Of a DNA stretch of 64,000 bases, positions 18,358-27,340 are shown piece after piece. This stretch comes from Alkalimonas delamerensis (lineage in GTDB: Bacteria; Pseudomonadota; Gammaproteobacteria; Enterobacterales; Alteromonadaceae). The notes beneath the pieces were generated by a model. It was given only the letters and a program-made list of their open reading frames with translations, had not been told where the DNA came from and made no database searches. The position numbers and the translations under genes were made by a program. Position 1 is the stretch's first letter, and the number at the start of each line of letters is the position of its first letter. Location of the stretch: assembly GCF_030717955.1 (NCBI RefSeq), contig NZ_JAUZVY010000002.1, positions 763,032-827,031 of the forward strand. Reading direction: 5' to 3'.

Positions 18358-19800
18358 TTAAGAGTGATGCTCCAAAAGCGTCCAGAGCTTAGCATCCGCA
18401 ATCGAAGCTGGCACGCCCAAAGTGTAAAATTGTTGCTGCAATGCCTGTTTTGCAGCCAGATCGCCATGCACTATGCGCACATGCTTGGGTTTACGGCGCA
18501 TCCGGCCGACAAAATTCAATAATCCTTGCTGATCGGCATGGGCCGAATACCCGCCAAGACTGAGGATTTCAGCCCGAACCGCAATACGCTCGCCATCAAT
18601 GTTCACAAAAGCCCCTGGCCGATTGCCAAAACGCTGCAGCTGAGCACCCAGAGTACCGCGGGCCTGATAACCAACAAAGATCACCTGATGCACCGGGTCT
18701 GGCAGCATCTGTTTTAAATAATTCACCACCCGGCCGCCCTGGCACATGCCACTGGCCGCAATCACAATGGCTGGCATTTTGGTTTGGCTAAGGCGCTGCA
18801 CCAACTGGTGATGCTCGGCCACCGAGTCCACGGTAATTAATTGCTCAAAACTGAGCGGATGCCGCCCTGCCGCCAGTTTGGCTTTGGCTTCGTCATCCCA
18901 GCACTCTTTCAGTTGGCGATACGCCGAGGTAAAGCGAGCGGCCAGCGGCGAGTCCACAATCACCTTCAGCTCATCCCAGCGCAAGTGCTGATGAATGGCC
19001 TGGCCTTTTAACCGGTGAATCAGGCTTTCCAGCTCGTACAACAGCTCCTGGGTGCGGCCAATACTAAAGGCCGGGAAAATCACCGTGCCGTTGTCCTGCA
19101 ACGAATGCAGCAGCGCTTGTTTTAAGCGTTTGGTGCGTTCTTTGCGATTTTCATGCGTTTTGTCGCCATAGGTACTTTCAATCACCACCACATCGGCCCC
19201 GGCCGGCGCTTTCGGTGCCGGCAGCAAAGGGGTGTAAGGCGCGCCCAAATCACCAGAAAATACCGTAGTAAACCAGCGCCTGGCTGGCAAAGTGCGATGA
19301 CGAACTTCCACATAAGCCGAGCCCAGAATATGCCCAGCCACCTGAAAACGAGCTTGCACCTGCATCCCATCGGCAGCGGGTAAATCCAGCCACTGTTTGT
19401 ACTCCACCGCCACGAGTTGCTGCTGCAACAACGACAAAAAGGTTTCTATCAGGGCCGGGTCGCGGGTTACGCCTACCTTCAGCGCATCTTCCAGCACCAG
19501 CGGCAGCAACAGCGCCGAGGCTTTGGTGCAATAAATAGGGCCACGAAACCCTGCCGCCAGTAAATACGGAATACGCCCAACATGATCAATATGCACATGG
19601 GTCACCAGCAAAGCGCGGATCCCATCTAGCGGAAAATCAATCGACGGCTCGCCGGCCGAACCGCCCGGCCCTGCTTCATCGCCCTGAAACAAGCCGCAAT
19701 CGACCAGCACACTGTAATCATCCCGCAGCAGGTACTGGTGGCATGAGCCTGTTACGCCGTCTACTGCTCCGTGGTGGAGGAAGCTGGTTCGAGTCGACAT
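18358..19800 (-). CDS. Beta-CASP metallo-beta-lactamase-fold nuclease (Ysh1/CPSF73-like exonuclease family)
   Basis: 480 residues. Zinc motif HVHIDHVGR, then GHILGSAYVEV, ESTYGDKTHENR, the beta-CASP insert (PAFSIGRTQELLYELE and IVIAASGMCQGGR) and the C-terminal LGGYSAHADQ with a final His. This is the bacterial family annotated as MBL-fold exonucleases related to RNA-processing factors. Nothing suggests a polysaccharide role; it may be a passenger in the locus. The start is supported by AGGAGA seven bases upstream. Confidence 0.88.
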   Translation of the reverse strand: MSTRTSFLHHGAVDGVTGSCHQYLLRDDYSVLVDCGLFQGDEAGPGGSAGEPSIDFPLDGIRALLVTHVHIDHVGRIPYLLAAGFRGPIYCTKASALLLPLVLEDALKVGVTRDPALIETFLSLLQQQLVAVEYKQWLDLPAADGMQVQARFQVAGHILGSAYVEVRHRTLPARRWFTTVFSGDLGAPYTPLLPAPKAPAGADVVVIESTYGDKTHENRKERTKRLKQALLHSLQDNGTVIFPAFSIGRTQELLYELESLIHRLKGQAIHQHLRWDELKVIVDSPLAARFTSAYRQLKECWDDEAKAKLAAGRHPLSFEQLITVDSVAEHHQLVQRLSQTKMPAIVIAASGMCQGGRVVNYLKQMLPDPVHQVIFVGYQARGTLGAQLQRFGNRPGAFVNIDGERIAVRAEILSLGGYSAHADQQGLLNFVGRMRRKPKHVRIVHGDLAAKQALQQQFYTLGVPASIADAKLWTLLEHHS

Positions 19801-19827
19801 CCTGTCTCCTTTTGGTTTTGAGTGATG

Positions 19828-19855
19828 AGTTTTTAGTTTTTAGTTTTTAGTTTTT
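19828..19855. repeat. Heptamer tandem repeat (AGTTTTT x4) at the 3' end of an S23-type gene
   Basis: Four perfect AGTTTTT units in register. The last codons and the TAA stop of the adjoining four-helix-bundle gene are read from this repeat (C-terminal SKTKN). A related heptamer array lies on the other side of the gene. Confidence 0.85.
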
Positions 19856-20250
19856 GAGTTGGCTTGGCTGGTTTTTACTATTTTGGTCAATAGCTTAACG
19901 AGCTCATCAGTTTGCTCTAACAAGCTTGCTACGTGTGGTTGTTTGTTATCGAGGTAGCCGGTTACACACAAGAGTTCCAACCAGTATTTGGTTTCTCTGG
20001 ATTCTTTGCTGGCGATACTCATTTTAGCGATAAAATCCGCTCTCGATTGACCGGCCTGCGCCTCGTTGATATTCGCACCGATGGAAGTACCGCAGCGAAG
20101 CAGCTGCTTAGAGAGGACATATTCTTTGTGTTCTTTGGTCAAAAACTGATAAAGCTTAACAACCCGAACAGCAAAATCAAAAGACTTACCCAGCACACTG
20201 CTTGACTCAACCGGCATCCAAAGCCCCATCAACTCAATACAAAGCACCAT
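19840..20250 (-). CDS. Four-helix-bundle protein (S23 ribosomal / TIGR02436 type)
   Basis: Up to 136 residues. The family core is obvious: FDFAVRVVKLYQFL, LSKQLLRCGTSIGANINEAQ, FIAKMSIASKESRETKYWLELL. These small proteins are often found between unrelated genes or within 23S rRNA intervening sequences; their function is unknown. The start is uncertain. Family members usually begin just before GKSFDF, so the first ~18 residues may be untranslated, with an internal GTG as alternative. Heptamer repeats sit on both sides of the gene, and the C-terminus is encoded by them. A second member lies at 47.1 kb. Confidence 0.8.
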   Translation of the reverse strand: MVLCIELMGLWMPVESSSVLGKSFDFAVRVVKLYQFLTKEHKEYVLSKQLLRCGTSIGANINEAQAGQSRADFIAKMSIASKESRETKYWLELLCVTGYLDNKQPHVASLLEQTDELVKLLTKIVKTSQANSKTKN

Positions 20251-20298
20251 TTATAGATCACAAATGAAACACCAGCAACTAATAATTCACCACCAAAA

Positions 20299-20368
20299 AC
20301 TAAACACTAAACACTCAAAACTCAAAACTCAAAACTCAAAACTTAACACTCACAATCCAACATTCCCC
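20299..20368. repeat. Heptamer tandem repeat, ten units (consensus ACTCAAA)
   Basis: Ten units keep perfect 7-base register: two ACTAAAC, four ACTCAAA, then ACTTAAC, ACTCACA, ATCCAAC and ATTCCCC, ending in a C run. This fills most of the gap between the S23-type gene and the lyase gene. The same vocabulary reappears inside rmlB. Confidence 0.9.
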
Positions 20369-20375
20369 CCCCACC

Positions 20376-21179
20376 TCAAGGCAATGCAACAGTTTGCCGA
20401 ACCACAAAGTCATCAAAGTAAGCACAATCCTGCTTAAAGTCTCCCTCCGCAGTACGAGGGGCCCATTCCGGGCTACTACCACCATGAAAGGTGTTAAACA
20501 TGATGGAGCGAATCAATCCCTCGCTCGCAGCGGTTGAGCGAAAACGCAAGGCTTGGTGTCGAATGACCGGCTTGCCATCGACCTGAACCGTGATTTCCCC
20601 ATCGGCCAGATCCGGCAGGGTATTCAGCCGAACCGTCATGTCGATGCGGTGGTACTGACCGGGTGTAAAACGAAAAGAACCGGCGCTTTTGGTATCACCA
20701 TAGCGGCCACGCATGTCCTGGTGGTAGACATAGGTCATTAAGCCGCCTTCGCGACGCCACATTAGCCTTGCACTCCACCGATCATCCGTGACTGGGTTAC
20801 CACCGGCTACCGGCCTGGCAGAGCCTAAACCATGCAGTTTTCCACCGCGGGCAAAATCAAACTCAGGGCAAAACTTCACGGCAAAAGACAAGGTTGCTTC
20901 CTCTGCAGCGGTCAGCGGCGATGTCACCACCACACGGCGGCTACCGCGTTCAAACCCCAGGTAATTGACCCGAACTGCCTTTGAGTCCTCAGTTCCTTTG
21001 CCATCCGCCAACTCGGTATGGCGATGCGCCAATACCGCCCGGCCAAATTCGCCGGGCAGCAAGCTATCAAAACGCTCTTCCAACAAAAGCTGCTCACCGG
21101 CGCTGCTGGTGGGAAGCCAAACCAGTAGGTACCAACCAGCAAAGCTCAGGCTCAGGATCACCATGCTCATATGTTTCAA
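20376..21179 (-). CDS. Polysaccharide lyase family 14-like secreted protein
   Basis: 267 residues from a TTG at 21179. The TTG is favoured by AGGAGA about seven bases upstream, whereas the first ATG (21170) is too far. A hydrophobic N-terminus (ILSLSFAGWYLLVWLP) looks like a signal peptide or anchor. The fold signature matches PL14-type lyases: ARGGKLHGLG, RLMWRREGGLMTYVYHQ, FTPGQYHRIDMTVRLN, DGEITVQVDGK. Such enzymes cleave uronic-acid polymers. Together with ugd in the same locus, this suggests trimming or turnover of a glucuronate-containing capsule. Substrate not proven. Confidence 0.72.
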   Translation of the reverse strand: MKHMSMVILSLSFAGWYLLVWLPTSSAGEQLLLEERFDSLLPGEFGRAVLAHRHTELADGKGTEDSKAVRVNYLGFERGSRRVVVTSPLTAAEEATLSFAVKFCPEFDFARGGKLHGLGSARPVAGGNPVTDDRWSARLMWRREGGLMTYVYHQDMRGRYGDTKSAGSFRFTPGQYHRIDMTVRLNTLPDLADGEITVQVDGKPVIRHQALRFRSTAASEGLIRSIMFNTFHGGSSPEWAPRTAEGDFKQDCAYFDDFVVRQTVALP

Positions 21180-21291
21180 AGACTTCTCCTGCAATATCAA
21201 CCTAAGTGATAAATTGATAGTACATGCTTGTACGATAAACAACGAAGTGCCCTATCGCTAGCCATAAGTCTAATGTTTTATGGATCAGGCT

Positions 21292-22737
21292 TTAAATACC
21301 ATCAAAACTCTTATTTATATAATGACTATATTTTTCAAAGCGTTTACCCAGTAAAAGATCCCTCTGTAACCTCGCTTCTGCTTTCAAAAAGTAATCACCT
21401 AACATTCTGTCAGTTTCCTCATTAAACAATGCGAAGGAACCAGGTCGTGGCGTAAATTCACCAAAAACGAGTTGATTTTTAGATAATAGAAAATCTATTC
21501 GCATAAATGGCGCAGGTATTTCAAGGCTGAGTTTCTGTACGAGTTCTAAAAACTCCCTTTTGATTGGAGTTGGATCTGCTAGAGGTACACCGGTATCTTT
21601 TCCAGTATCTAATTGCTTACCAGAACTATCCACCCAAAGATCACTGACGACTGGAAAACGTGACATTTCGCGTATTAGCGCAATCTCGCCATAGAAGCAC
21701 AAGAACTTCAAATCACGGGCTGGTTGTTGCTGGTTGTCGTCCAACAAAACCAGCTCCTCCAGCAACCAAGCATCTCCTTTCACATCACCAGACTTTAGTA
21801 ACATTTGCATTCGCTTTTTCATAGCAGAATAGCTAGCAAAAACTTGAGCGGTTTTAACCTCAACAATATAGTCTGGCCGGTAAACTAAAAAAACACCTTT
21901 TGAAGCAGCACCAGCCGTTGGCTTAATTGCGATATTATACTCTTCAGGCAACTGGGCAAGCTTATATGAACCCGGAAATGATTTGGGTCGCTGCAGACCT
22001 AGGGAGTCAATAAAATGGTATGATTTCGATTTATCATTTAGACGCCATTCTGGGCAAGCACCCTTATCCGCAAGTAATTGCTTTCGAGTACGAAGCCCCA
22101 TCAGTAGACGAAAAGATGGAATCGAAGCTAAGCTGCCATGACGCGATGCATGCTTAACGAGTCGATGATTAATGTGGTAGCCATCCGTGAAGGCACCATA
22201 GGTAGTAAGAATTTCAGCTGAGCGCTTCGGATAAGACCGAAGCATCTGCTGCATGTTATCTTGTACCAGTTGATGCGACTTTTCTCTTTCTTGCTTCTGT
22301 TGCTGTGCCAGTGCTTTAAACTCAGACAAATCAGACTTATAAATGATATCCTTATCTGTACCAGCCTGTTTTTCAAGGTGACTGTCCACAAAGTAGCTAT
22401 TGGGAGCTATGGGTTCTGGTAAAGTTTGATTTGGAAAGAAATGAGCAAAAGAAGCCGGCTTTTTTTGATAATGAAGCTTAAAACCTTTAACTTTGCGTTG
22501 TATCGGATAGAGAACAACATTCGCTACTGATGCCGGTGCTGGACCAGACAGCAATGCTTGATATATTGCATGTTGCGCCCAACGTGGACCTGCAGCTAAA
22601 ACTCTAACTGAGCCATCTTCACAATTTTGTACCCAACCAGCAATATCGAGCCCAATTGCAGTTTTTACTACAAATTTGCGAAAGCCAACGTTTTGTACCT
22701 GCCCAGTAATCACAAACAATAGTGCATGCTCTGTCAT
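21292..22737 (-). CDS. Acylphosphatase domain fused to TupA-like ATP-grasp ligase
   Basis: 481 residues from the ATG at 22737. Residues ~1-90 are an acylphosphatase domain with both active-site signatures: VQNVGFRKFV (Arg) and GWVQNCEDGSV (Asn). After a charged linker the C-terminal ~300 residues are ATP-grasp of the TupA kind: IKPTAGAASKGVF, LLEELVLL, DLKFLCFYGE, MRIDFLL and FGEFTPRPGSFALFN. TupA-type enzymes are implicated in joining amino acids to uronic acids (teichuronopeptide). An acyl-phosphate intermediate links the two domains conceptually. The role in capsule amidation is inference, supported by nearby ugd and a racemase. Confidence 0.75.
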   Translation of the reverse strand: MTEHALLFVITGQVQNVGFRKFVVKTAIGLDIAGWVQNCEDGSVRVLAAGPRWAQHAIYQALLSGPAPASVANVVLYPIQRKVKGFKLHYQKKPASFAHFFPNQTLPEPIAPNSYFVDSHLEKQAGTDKDIIYKSDLSEFKALAQQQKQEREKSHQLVQDNMQQMLRSYPKRSAEILTTYGAFTDGYHINHRLVKHASRHGSLASIPSFRLLMGLRTRKQLLADKGACPEWRLNDKSKSYHFIDSLGLQRPKSFPGSYKLAQLPEEYNIAIKPTAGAASKGVFLVYRPDYIVEVKTAQVFASYSAMKKRMQMLLKSGDVKGDAWLLEELVLLDDNQQQPARDLKFLCFYGEIALIREMSRFPVVSDLWVDSSGKQLDTGKDTGVPLADPTPIKREFLELVQKLSLEIPAPFMRIDFLLSKNQLVFGEFTPRPGSFALFNEETDRMLGDYFLKAEARLQRDLLLGKRFEKYSHYINKSFDGI

Positions 22738-22776
22738 GCAAACCACCCCATAACATCTTAAGTACTTATATGATTA

Positions 22777-24852
22777 TTATACTTTACACAAAGGAAGCAC
22801 ACCAAACACTTTCGTAAAATTATCAGTTGCTCTGCTCTGTATTTTGGGTTCGATGGTTTTATGATTACAGCTTAACAGGACGCCTTCACGAACTCCGCTT
22901 ACTTCGGGATAAAGATCAAGCAAATGCTGTAAAAGCTTTGGAGAAGCTGCAACAACTTTTGCACACTCAACCTTCTGTCCATAGACAACCGGCTCCGCAC
23001 CCAGATGTGCCAGTAATTCGAAGTACTCATGCTTTAAAGCAGTAACTTCAGCTGCAAACTTAGGCCAATGAAACAAGCCAACTCTTAATCCTGCATCAAG
23101 TGCTTCTCTTGCTTGGTTATTAACTTCTGCGCTCATTTGGCGTAAGGAAAAATCAGAGACAAAAAGAATATCCAAATGTAGTACTTTCTTTTGCCGGCTA
23201 AGCATAGGGTATGGCGCAGGAAAAGTTCGTTGCTCTTGCTCTAACCTAATTAGCCCTTTGGTTTTCCGCTGCTGCTGATGCCACCACTGTGCACATTCAC
23301 GGTAGATATGACGTAAACCATAGTGAATCGTTTTCACGTGGGTTGATTTTGTTCTTGTGAGAGATCCTTCATCATCAAGGGCAAAAGCCATAGGAACTGT
23401 ATTGTGAATATTTTTTACCGCCCAGTTACCATAACGAGCCTGCACACGCCAAATAAACTCTGTATCGCCACCCACCATAACAGGATCCCAAGGCCCCAAA
23501 TCATCCAAAACTTCACGACGAAACAGAAACGAAGAGTGACTCCAGTGAATTAACTCCGGGTTCAAACGCCAATTCTGAGTAAATGTTAAATCATCAAGAG
23601 CTCTAATCCAGTATGTGCATACCCCTTTAACTTTAGGGTTGTGATTTAAGAATTCCAATTGCTTTTCGATTTTCTGTGGGTGAGACCAATCATCACCGTC
23701 GTGCGTAGTTATAAAGTCACCCGTCGCAATTTTAAGGCCAGCATTCCTTGCTCTGTATGCACCACCATTTACAGGCTGCTGAATAGCAATAACCCTTGAA
23801 TCAAGCTGACTCATTGCTAGCGCACGCTCAAAGGTATCGTCTGGGCTAAGATCATCAACGACAATCACTTCGATATTTTCCCAGCTTTGATTTAATAATG
23901 ACCTAATAGCCACTTCAATGCGATGCCCAGCGTTGTATACAGGTATAATCACAGATACTTTAAATGGAGACTCGACTGGTTTAGCTTCAGACACAAGATT
24001 ATCAAAAGACAGTGGTTTTGATTTATCTCTAAGCGCTACCCGTGACATCTGATGATTTTCATACACTTGATTCACATACTCGAGCTTTTCGTCAATCAGG
24101 CGACAAGTGTTTGCGAGGGCAAATAGTGCATCACTGTCTTTCGGCGAAATCTGTAAAAATGAATCTAAGGTTTTTTTGGCAATCTCCGAACGTCCAAGAT
24201 TTAAATTGCAAAATACATCGATCATCATGGTTATTTTCTTCGATGCATAAGGCTCACCAAGTGATTTAATTAATGAAGCAAGCTCAAGACCAGTGTCAAA
24301 ACTACCGACAAAATAGTACCAACGTGCTGCATGCCATGCTGCAAAAAATCGTAACTCAGGCTCCTTTTTTTCATCGTTGTAGATTGCTTTCAAACGATTC
24401 AAAGCAGGCTCAGAGTAACCACCCCAAAGGTGACGCACGATTCTTGAACGTATGTATTCCGTGTTGTTTCGGTTCAGCTTAGTCGCTGACGATTGTCGTC
24501 CTTCCTGACTACCATGCAATAAAAAATGGATAAACGGATTCATGCCAGAATCTTGAACGTCCTGATACCTTTGCAAATACCAAGCAGAGTCAAACCATGG
24601 CACAGGCTTTCTTCCTTCAAATCCACCATGTTTTAGGTAGTGCTCCAAGGCATTGGCCGACCAGTAGGAATCCGCTGCAATATCAGGGTACTTTTTTAAA
24701 TACCAAGTTGTATCAAAGCAGCCTTTTGTAACAAGTAAATTTTTGAAAGTTATATTGTTTCGCCCACCCCTAGACGAAAACATCCTTGCAACTTTTTTTA
24801 CACTCTTACGGAACATAAGCATAGACACTTTTAGTTTTGATAGGTGGCCCAT
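22777..24852 (-). CDS. GT2 glycosyltransferase with two WYL-PDVA repeats
   Basis: 691 residues. Two N-terminal repeats (DTTWYLKKYPDIA and DSAWYLQRYQDVQ, each ending GxxEGRxP or similar), helical repeats, then GT2: FKVSVIIPVYNAGHR, VVDDLSPDDTF, THDGDDWSHPQKIE. It strongly resembles the GT2 half of the bifunctional protein at 13.4-16.3 kb, including the shared DDWSHPQKIE block, but lacks the GT4 half and ends with ~120 residues of unclear type. The start is uncertain (no good Shine-Dalgarno; internal ATGs follow). Base composition is more AT-rich than the kps genes. Confidence 0.83.
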   Translation of the reverse strand: MGHLSKLKVSMLMFRKSVKKVARMFSSRGGRNNITFKNLLVTKGCFDTTWYLKKYPDIAADSYWSANALEHYLKHGGFEGRKPVPWFDSAWYLQRYQDVQDSGMNPFIHFLLHGSQEGRQSSATKLNRNNTEYIRSRIVRHLWGGYSEPALNRLKAIYNDEKKEPELRFFAAWHAARWYYFVGSFDTGLELASLIKSLGEPYASKKITMMIDVFCNLNLGRSEIAKKTLDSFLQISPKDSDALFALANTCRLIDEKLEYVNQVYENHQMSRVALRDKSKPLSFDNLVSEAKPVESPFKVSVIIPVYNAGHRIEVAIRSLLNQSWENIEVIVVDDLSPDDTFERALAMSQLDSRVIAIQQPVNGGAYRARNAGLKIATGDFITTHDGDDWSHPQKIEKQLEFLNHNPKVKGVCTYWIRALDDLTFTQNWRLNPELIHWSHSSFLFRREVLDDLGPWDPVMVGGDTEFIWRVQARYGNWAVKNIHNTVPMAFALDDEGSLTRTKSTHVKTIHYGLRHIYRECAQWWHQQQRKTKGLIRLEQEQRTFPAPYPMLSRQKKVLHLDILFVSDFSLRQMSAEVNNQAREALDAGLRVGLFHWPKFAAEVTALKHEYFELLAHLGAEPVVYGQKVECAKVVAASPKLLQHLLDLYPEVSGVREGVLLSCNHKTIEPKIQSRATDNFTKVFGVLPLCKV

Positions 24853-24872
24853 AAGGGAAAGTGAAATTGTAA

Positions 24873-24939
24873 CAGCTCCAATTAAGTGGGGCTAGCCCAA
24901 GCAGCATCTTAAGGATGTAGCTAAGAAAAATTGGAGCTG
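24873..24939. repeat. 67-base structured element: perfect 11-base inverted repeat enclosing two palindromes
   Basis: The arms CAGCTCCAATT and AATTGGAGCTG are perfectly complementary. Between them lie GGGCTAGCCC (perfect palindrome) and CATCTTAAGGATG (near palindrome). The whole could fold as a three-way junction, or be the remnant of a small MITE. It sits between the racemase gene and the next glycosyltransferase start, where it would be in the leader RNA. Confidence 0.6.
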
Positions 24940-24965
24940 CATCATGTTTAATCCATGAGATTAAA

Positions 24966-25742
24966 CTATTCTCTTTTAAGAATAAGGCCAGATTTAGATA
25001 AGCAATGTATTAGAATTTCAAAAGGATCAACCAGCTTCTCCTTGAAATCATTAGGAACATTACCTTGACTAAAAAAGGTTGAGTACTCAGTACATCCAAG
25101 TAGCACCTTGGTCGCACCAGCCAGCACTGATTGCTGGAAAAGTTGATTAATTTCTTTGCTTGTCTCAGCATTTCCAAAAGGATGCGCCTTCAACCCATAC
25201 TTATCATTATAGACAATATTATGAGAGCCAAGAACGACATGGTCATCACTGACAACCTCTATATTCCTCAATTGCTCAAGGCTTGAGGACCATACTTTTG
25301 CAGCATGAGAGCCTTTAGTGGACCATATTACCAACTTATCATTACTATTTAAGCTACTCTTCATGTAATCAATAGTGGTATCCACCATATTAACAATGAC
25401 AACCTTGCCATTATAAGTGTTTATGGCCTCGTAAAATGAAGATAAAATCACGCTCGAATGAAAAGTAAAACAAGGTATAACAACTAGTATCTGCCCGAAA
25501 GATTCCGCTAAACCTAAGAGAGTTTTATTTACTATATCAGCACAAATAATTCCTGGGTTCTTCTCTACAAAACCAAGAACATAACTTGTTCTATCGGGTA
25601 TCCACTCTGGTATAGAAACATGGATTATGCTTGGGTAATCTTGATCATTCGCACCTGCATGCTCTTTAAGTATGCTTAGGTTCAACTGGGCGCTGGCGAC
25701 AGGGCCCATACCACCCATTATGATGATTAGCTTCTTATTCAT
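24966..25742 (-). CDS. Aspartate/glutamate racemase-family protein
   Basis: About 258 residues from the ATG at 25742. Motifs: IIIMGGMGPVAS at the N-terminus, the first catalytic-cysteine region VVIPCFTFHSS (most members read CNT here), and the second LLGCTEYSTFF. Both cysteines are present, so a two-base racemase is likely. It would supply a D-amino acid, possibly to the ATP-grasp ligase two genes downstream. The AT-rich base use suggests transfer. Other members of the superfamily act on hydantoins or arylmalonates, so the substrate is open. Confidence 0.75.
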   Translation of the reverse strand: MNKKLIIIMGGMGPVASAQLNLSILKEHAGANDQDYPSIIHVSIPEWIPDRTSYVLGFVEKNPGIICADIVNKTLLGLAESFGQILVVIPCFTFHSSVILSSFYEAINTYNGKVVIVNMVDTTIDYMKSSLNSNDKLVIWSTKGSHAAKVWSSSLEQLRNIEVVSDDHVVLGSHNIVYNDKYGLKAHPFGNAETSKEINQLFQQSVLAGATKVLLGCTEYSTFFSQGNVPNDFKEKLVDPFEILIHCLSKSGLILKRE

Positions 25743-25990
25743 ACATTCCATCTAAATAAAAACAATTCCATAAATCGATAAACCCTAACTATCTAGTTTC
25801 ATTACACAACTAAAAGTCACACATTGGGCCTGAAAAAATAAACAGGCCAAAACATTCCATAGCAGGCCTAACTTCATTGTAAAAAGTCATCTGGCAAACT
25901 TAACCTCGGGAAGCTCCCTTCACTTCATGAATTTTTTATTTTAATGAAATGAACATTCGAATAAGAAAAAGCATGAGCAGCTTTCCAGGG

Positions 25991-27166
25991 TCAATCACTA
26001 CCAAACAAATCCCGGGTATAGACCTTGTCAGCCACATCGGCCAGCGCTTCAGACCGCCGGTTGGCCACGATCACATCCGAGATACGTTTAAACTCGGCCA
26101 GATCGCGGATCACCCGCGATTTGTAAAAATCGTCTTGGTTCAGCTCAGGCTCGTACACCACCACTTCGATGCCCTTGGCTTTAATCCGCTTCATAATGCC
26201 CTGAATGGCCGAAGCGCGGAAATTATCCGAGCCCGACTTCATCACCAGCCGGTACACCCCCACCACATTGGGATTGCGGCTAACAATGGCATCGGCAATG
26301 TAGTCTTTGCGTGTGCGGTTGGCTTCCACAATCGCTTTGATCATGTTGTTCGGCACATCTTTGTAGTTGGCCAGCAGCTGCTTGGTGTCTTTCGGCAGGC
26401 AGTAGCCGCCGTAACCAAAGCTTGGGTTGTTGTAATGACTGCCAATCCGTGGGTCCAGCCCTACTCCTTCAATGATCTGGCGGGTATCCAGGCCATGGCT
26501 TTCGGCATAGGAGTCCAGCTCGTTAAAATACGCCACCCGCATTGCCAAATAGGTATTGGAGAACAGTTTAATGGCTTCGGCCTCGGTGCTGTCTGTAAAG
26601 AGCACCGGCACATCCTGCTTAATGGCGCCTTGTTGCAGCAAGGCTGCAAACTGCTCGGCGCGCTCGCTCTGCTCACCGACAATGATGCGGCTGGGGTACA
26701 AATTATCGTACAGCGCCTTGCCTTCACGTAAAAACTCGGGCGAAAAAATCAAGTTGTCGCAGCCAAAGCGTTGCTTGGCATCAGCGGTAAAGCCTACCGG
26801 CACGGTCGATTTAATCACCATCACTGCATTGGGGTTGATCGCCATTACATCTTTGATGACCGCTTCCACACTTTGGGTATTAAAGTAGTTGGTTTGCGGA
26901 TCGTAATCGGTTGGGGTGGCAATAATGACAAAATCGGCATTGCTGTATGCCTGCAGCTTATCCAGCGTGGCGGTAAAATTCAGCGCTTTGTTGGCCAGAA
27001 AATCGCTGATTTCGGTATCTTCAATCGGCGACTGCTTAGTGTTTAGCAATTCCACCTTACTCGGCACAATATCCACTGCCACCACGTTATTGTGTTGCGC
27101 CAGCAGCATGGCATTGGATAAGCCAACATAGCCGGTTCCGGCTACCGCGATTTTAAAAGCTTGCAT
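25991..27166 (-). CDS. ugd: Ugd, UDP-glucose 6-dehydrogenase
   Basis: 391 residues from the ATG at 27166. N-terminal GTGYVGLSNA, TPTDYDPQ, IKSTVPVGFT, SPEFLREGKALYDN, and the catalytic Cys in FGYGGYCLPKDTK: the short E. coli-type Ugd. It oxidises UDP-glucose to UDP-glucuronate in the cytoplasm. GalU at 43.4 kb supplies the UDP-glucose. It has its own putative promoter. Glucuronate in the polymer would fit the nearby PL14-like lyase and ATP-grasp ligase. Confidence 0.95.
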   Translation of the reverse strand: MQAFKIAVAGTGYVGLSNAMLLAQHNNVVAVDIVPSKVELLNTKQSPIEDTEISDFLANKALNFTATLDKLQAYSNADFVIIATPTDYDPQTNYFNTQSVEAVIKDVMAINPNAVMVIKSTVPVGFTADAKQRFGCDNLIFSPEFLREGKALYDNLYPSRIIVGEQSERAEQFAALLQQGAIKQDVPVLFTDSTEAEAIKLFSNTYLAMRVAYFNELDSYAESHGLDTRQIIEGVGLDPRIGSHYNNPSFGYGGYCLPKDTKQLLANYKDVPNNMIKAIVEANRTRKDYIADAIVSRNPNVVGVYRLVMKSGSDNFRASAIQGIMKRIKAKGIEVVVYEPELNQDDFYKSRVIRDLAEFKRISDVIVANRRSEALADVADKVYTRDLFGSD

Positions 27167-27240
27167 AGAAGAGTCCATCAGTCAGAGTTGCATCCGTTTC
27201 CAGGCTAGTACGCAGAACGCACCCGGGCAGTTCGCGGGCA

Positions 27241-27269
27241 ATGATAACAGCTTTGTGATGAATTCTTAA
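27241..27269 (-). promoter_or_regulatory. Putative promoter for ugd
   Basis: TTAAGA and TATCAT are separated by 17 bases, 75 bases before the ugd ATG, in a 174-base gap that breaks the gene chain. Confidence 0.4.
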
Positions 27270-27340
27270 TAGCAAAAATGAAGGTTGGTAAGAGGATGGC
27301 ACTGCACTATCTATCAATCTTTTAGTTGCACTGCCAATGT

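Noticed and set aside
25949..26731. Long plus-strand frame opposite ugd
   Set aside because: It is the antisense shadow of a well-conserved gene, rich in His/Arg, with no motif.
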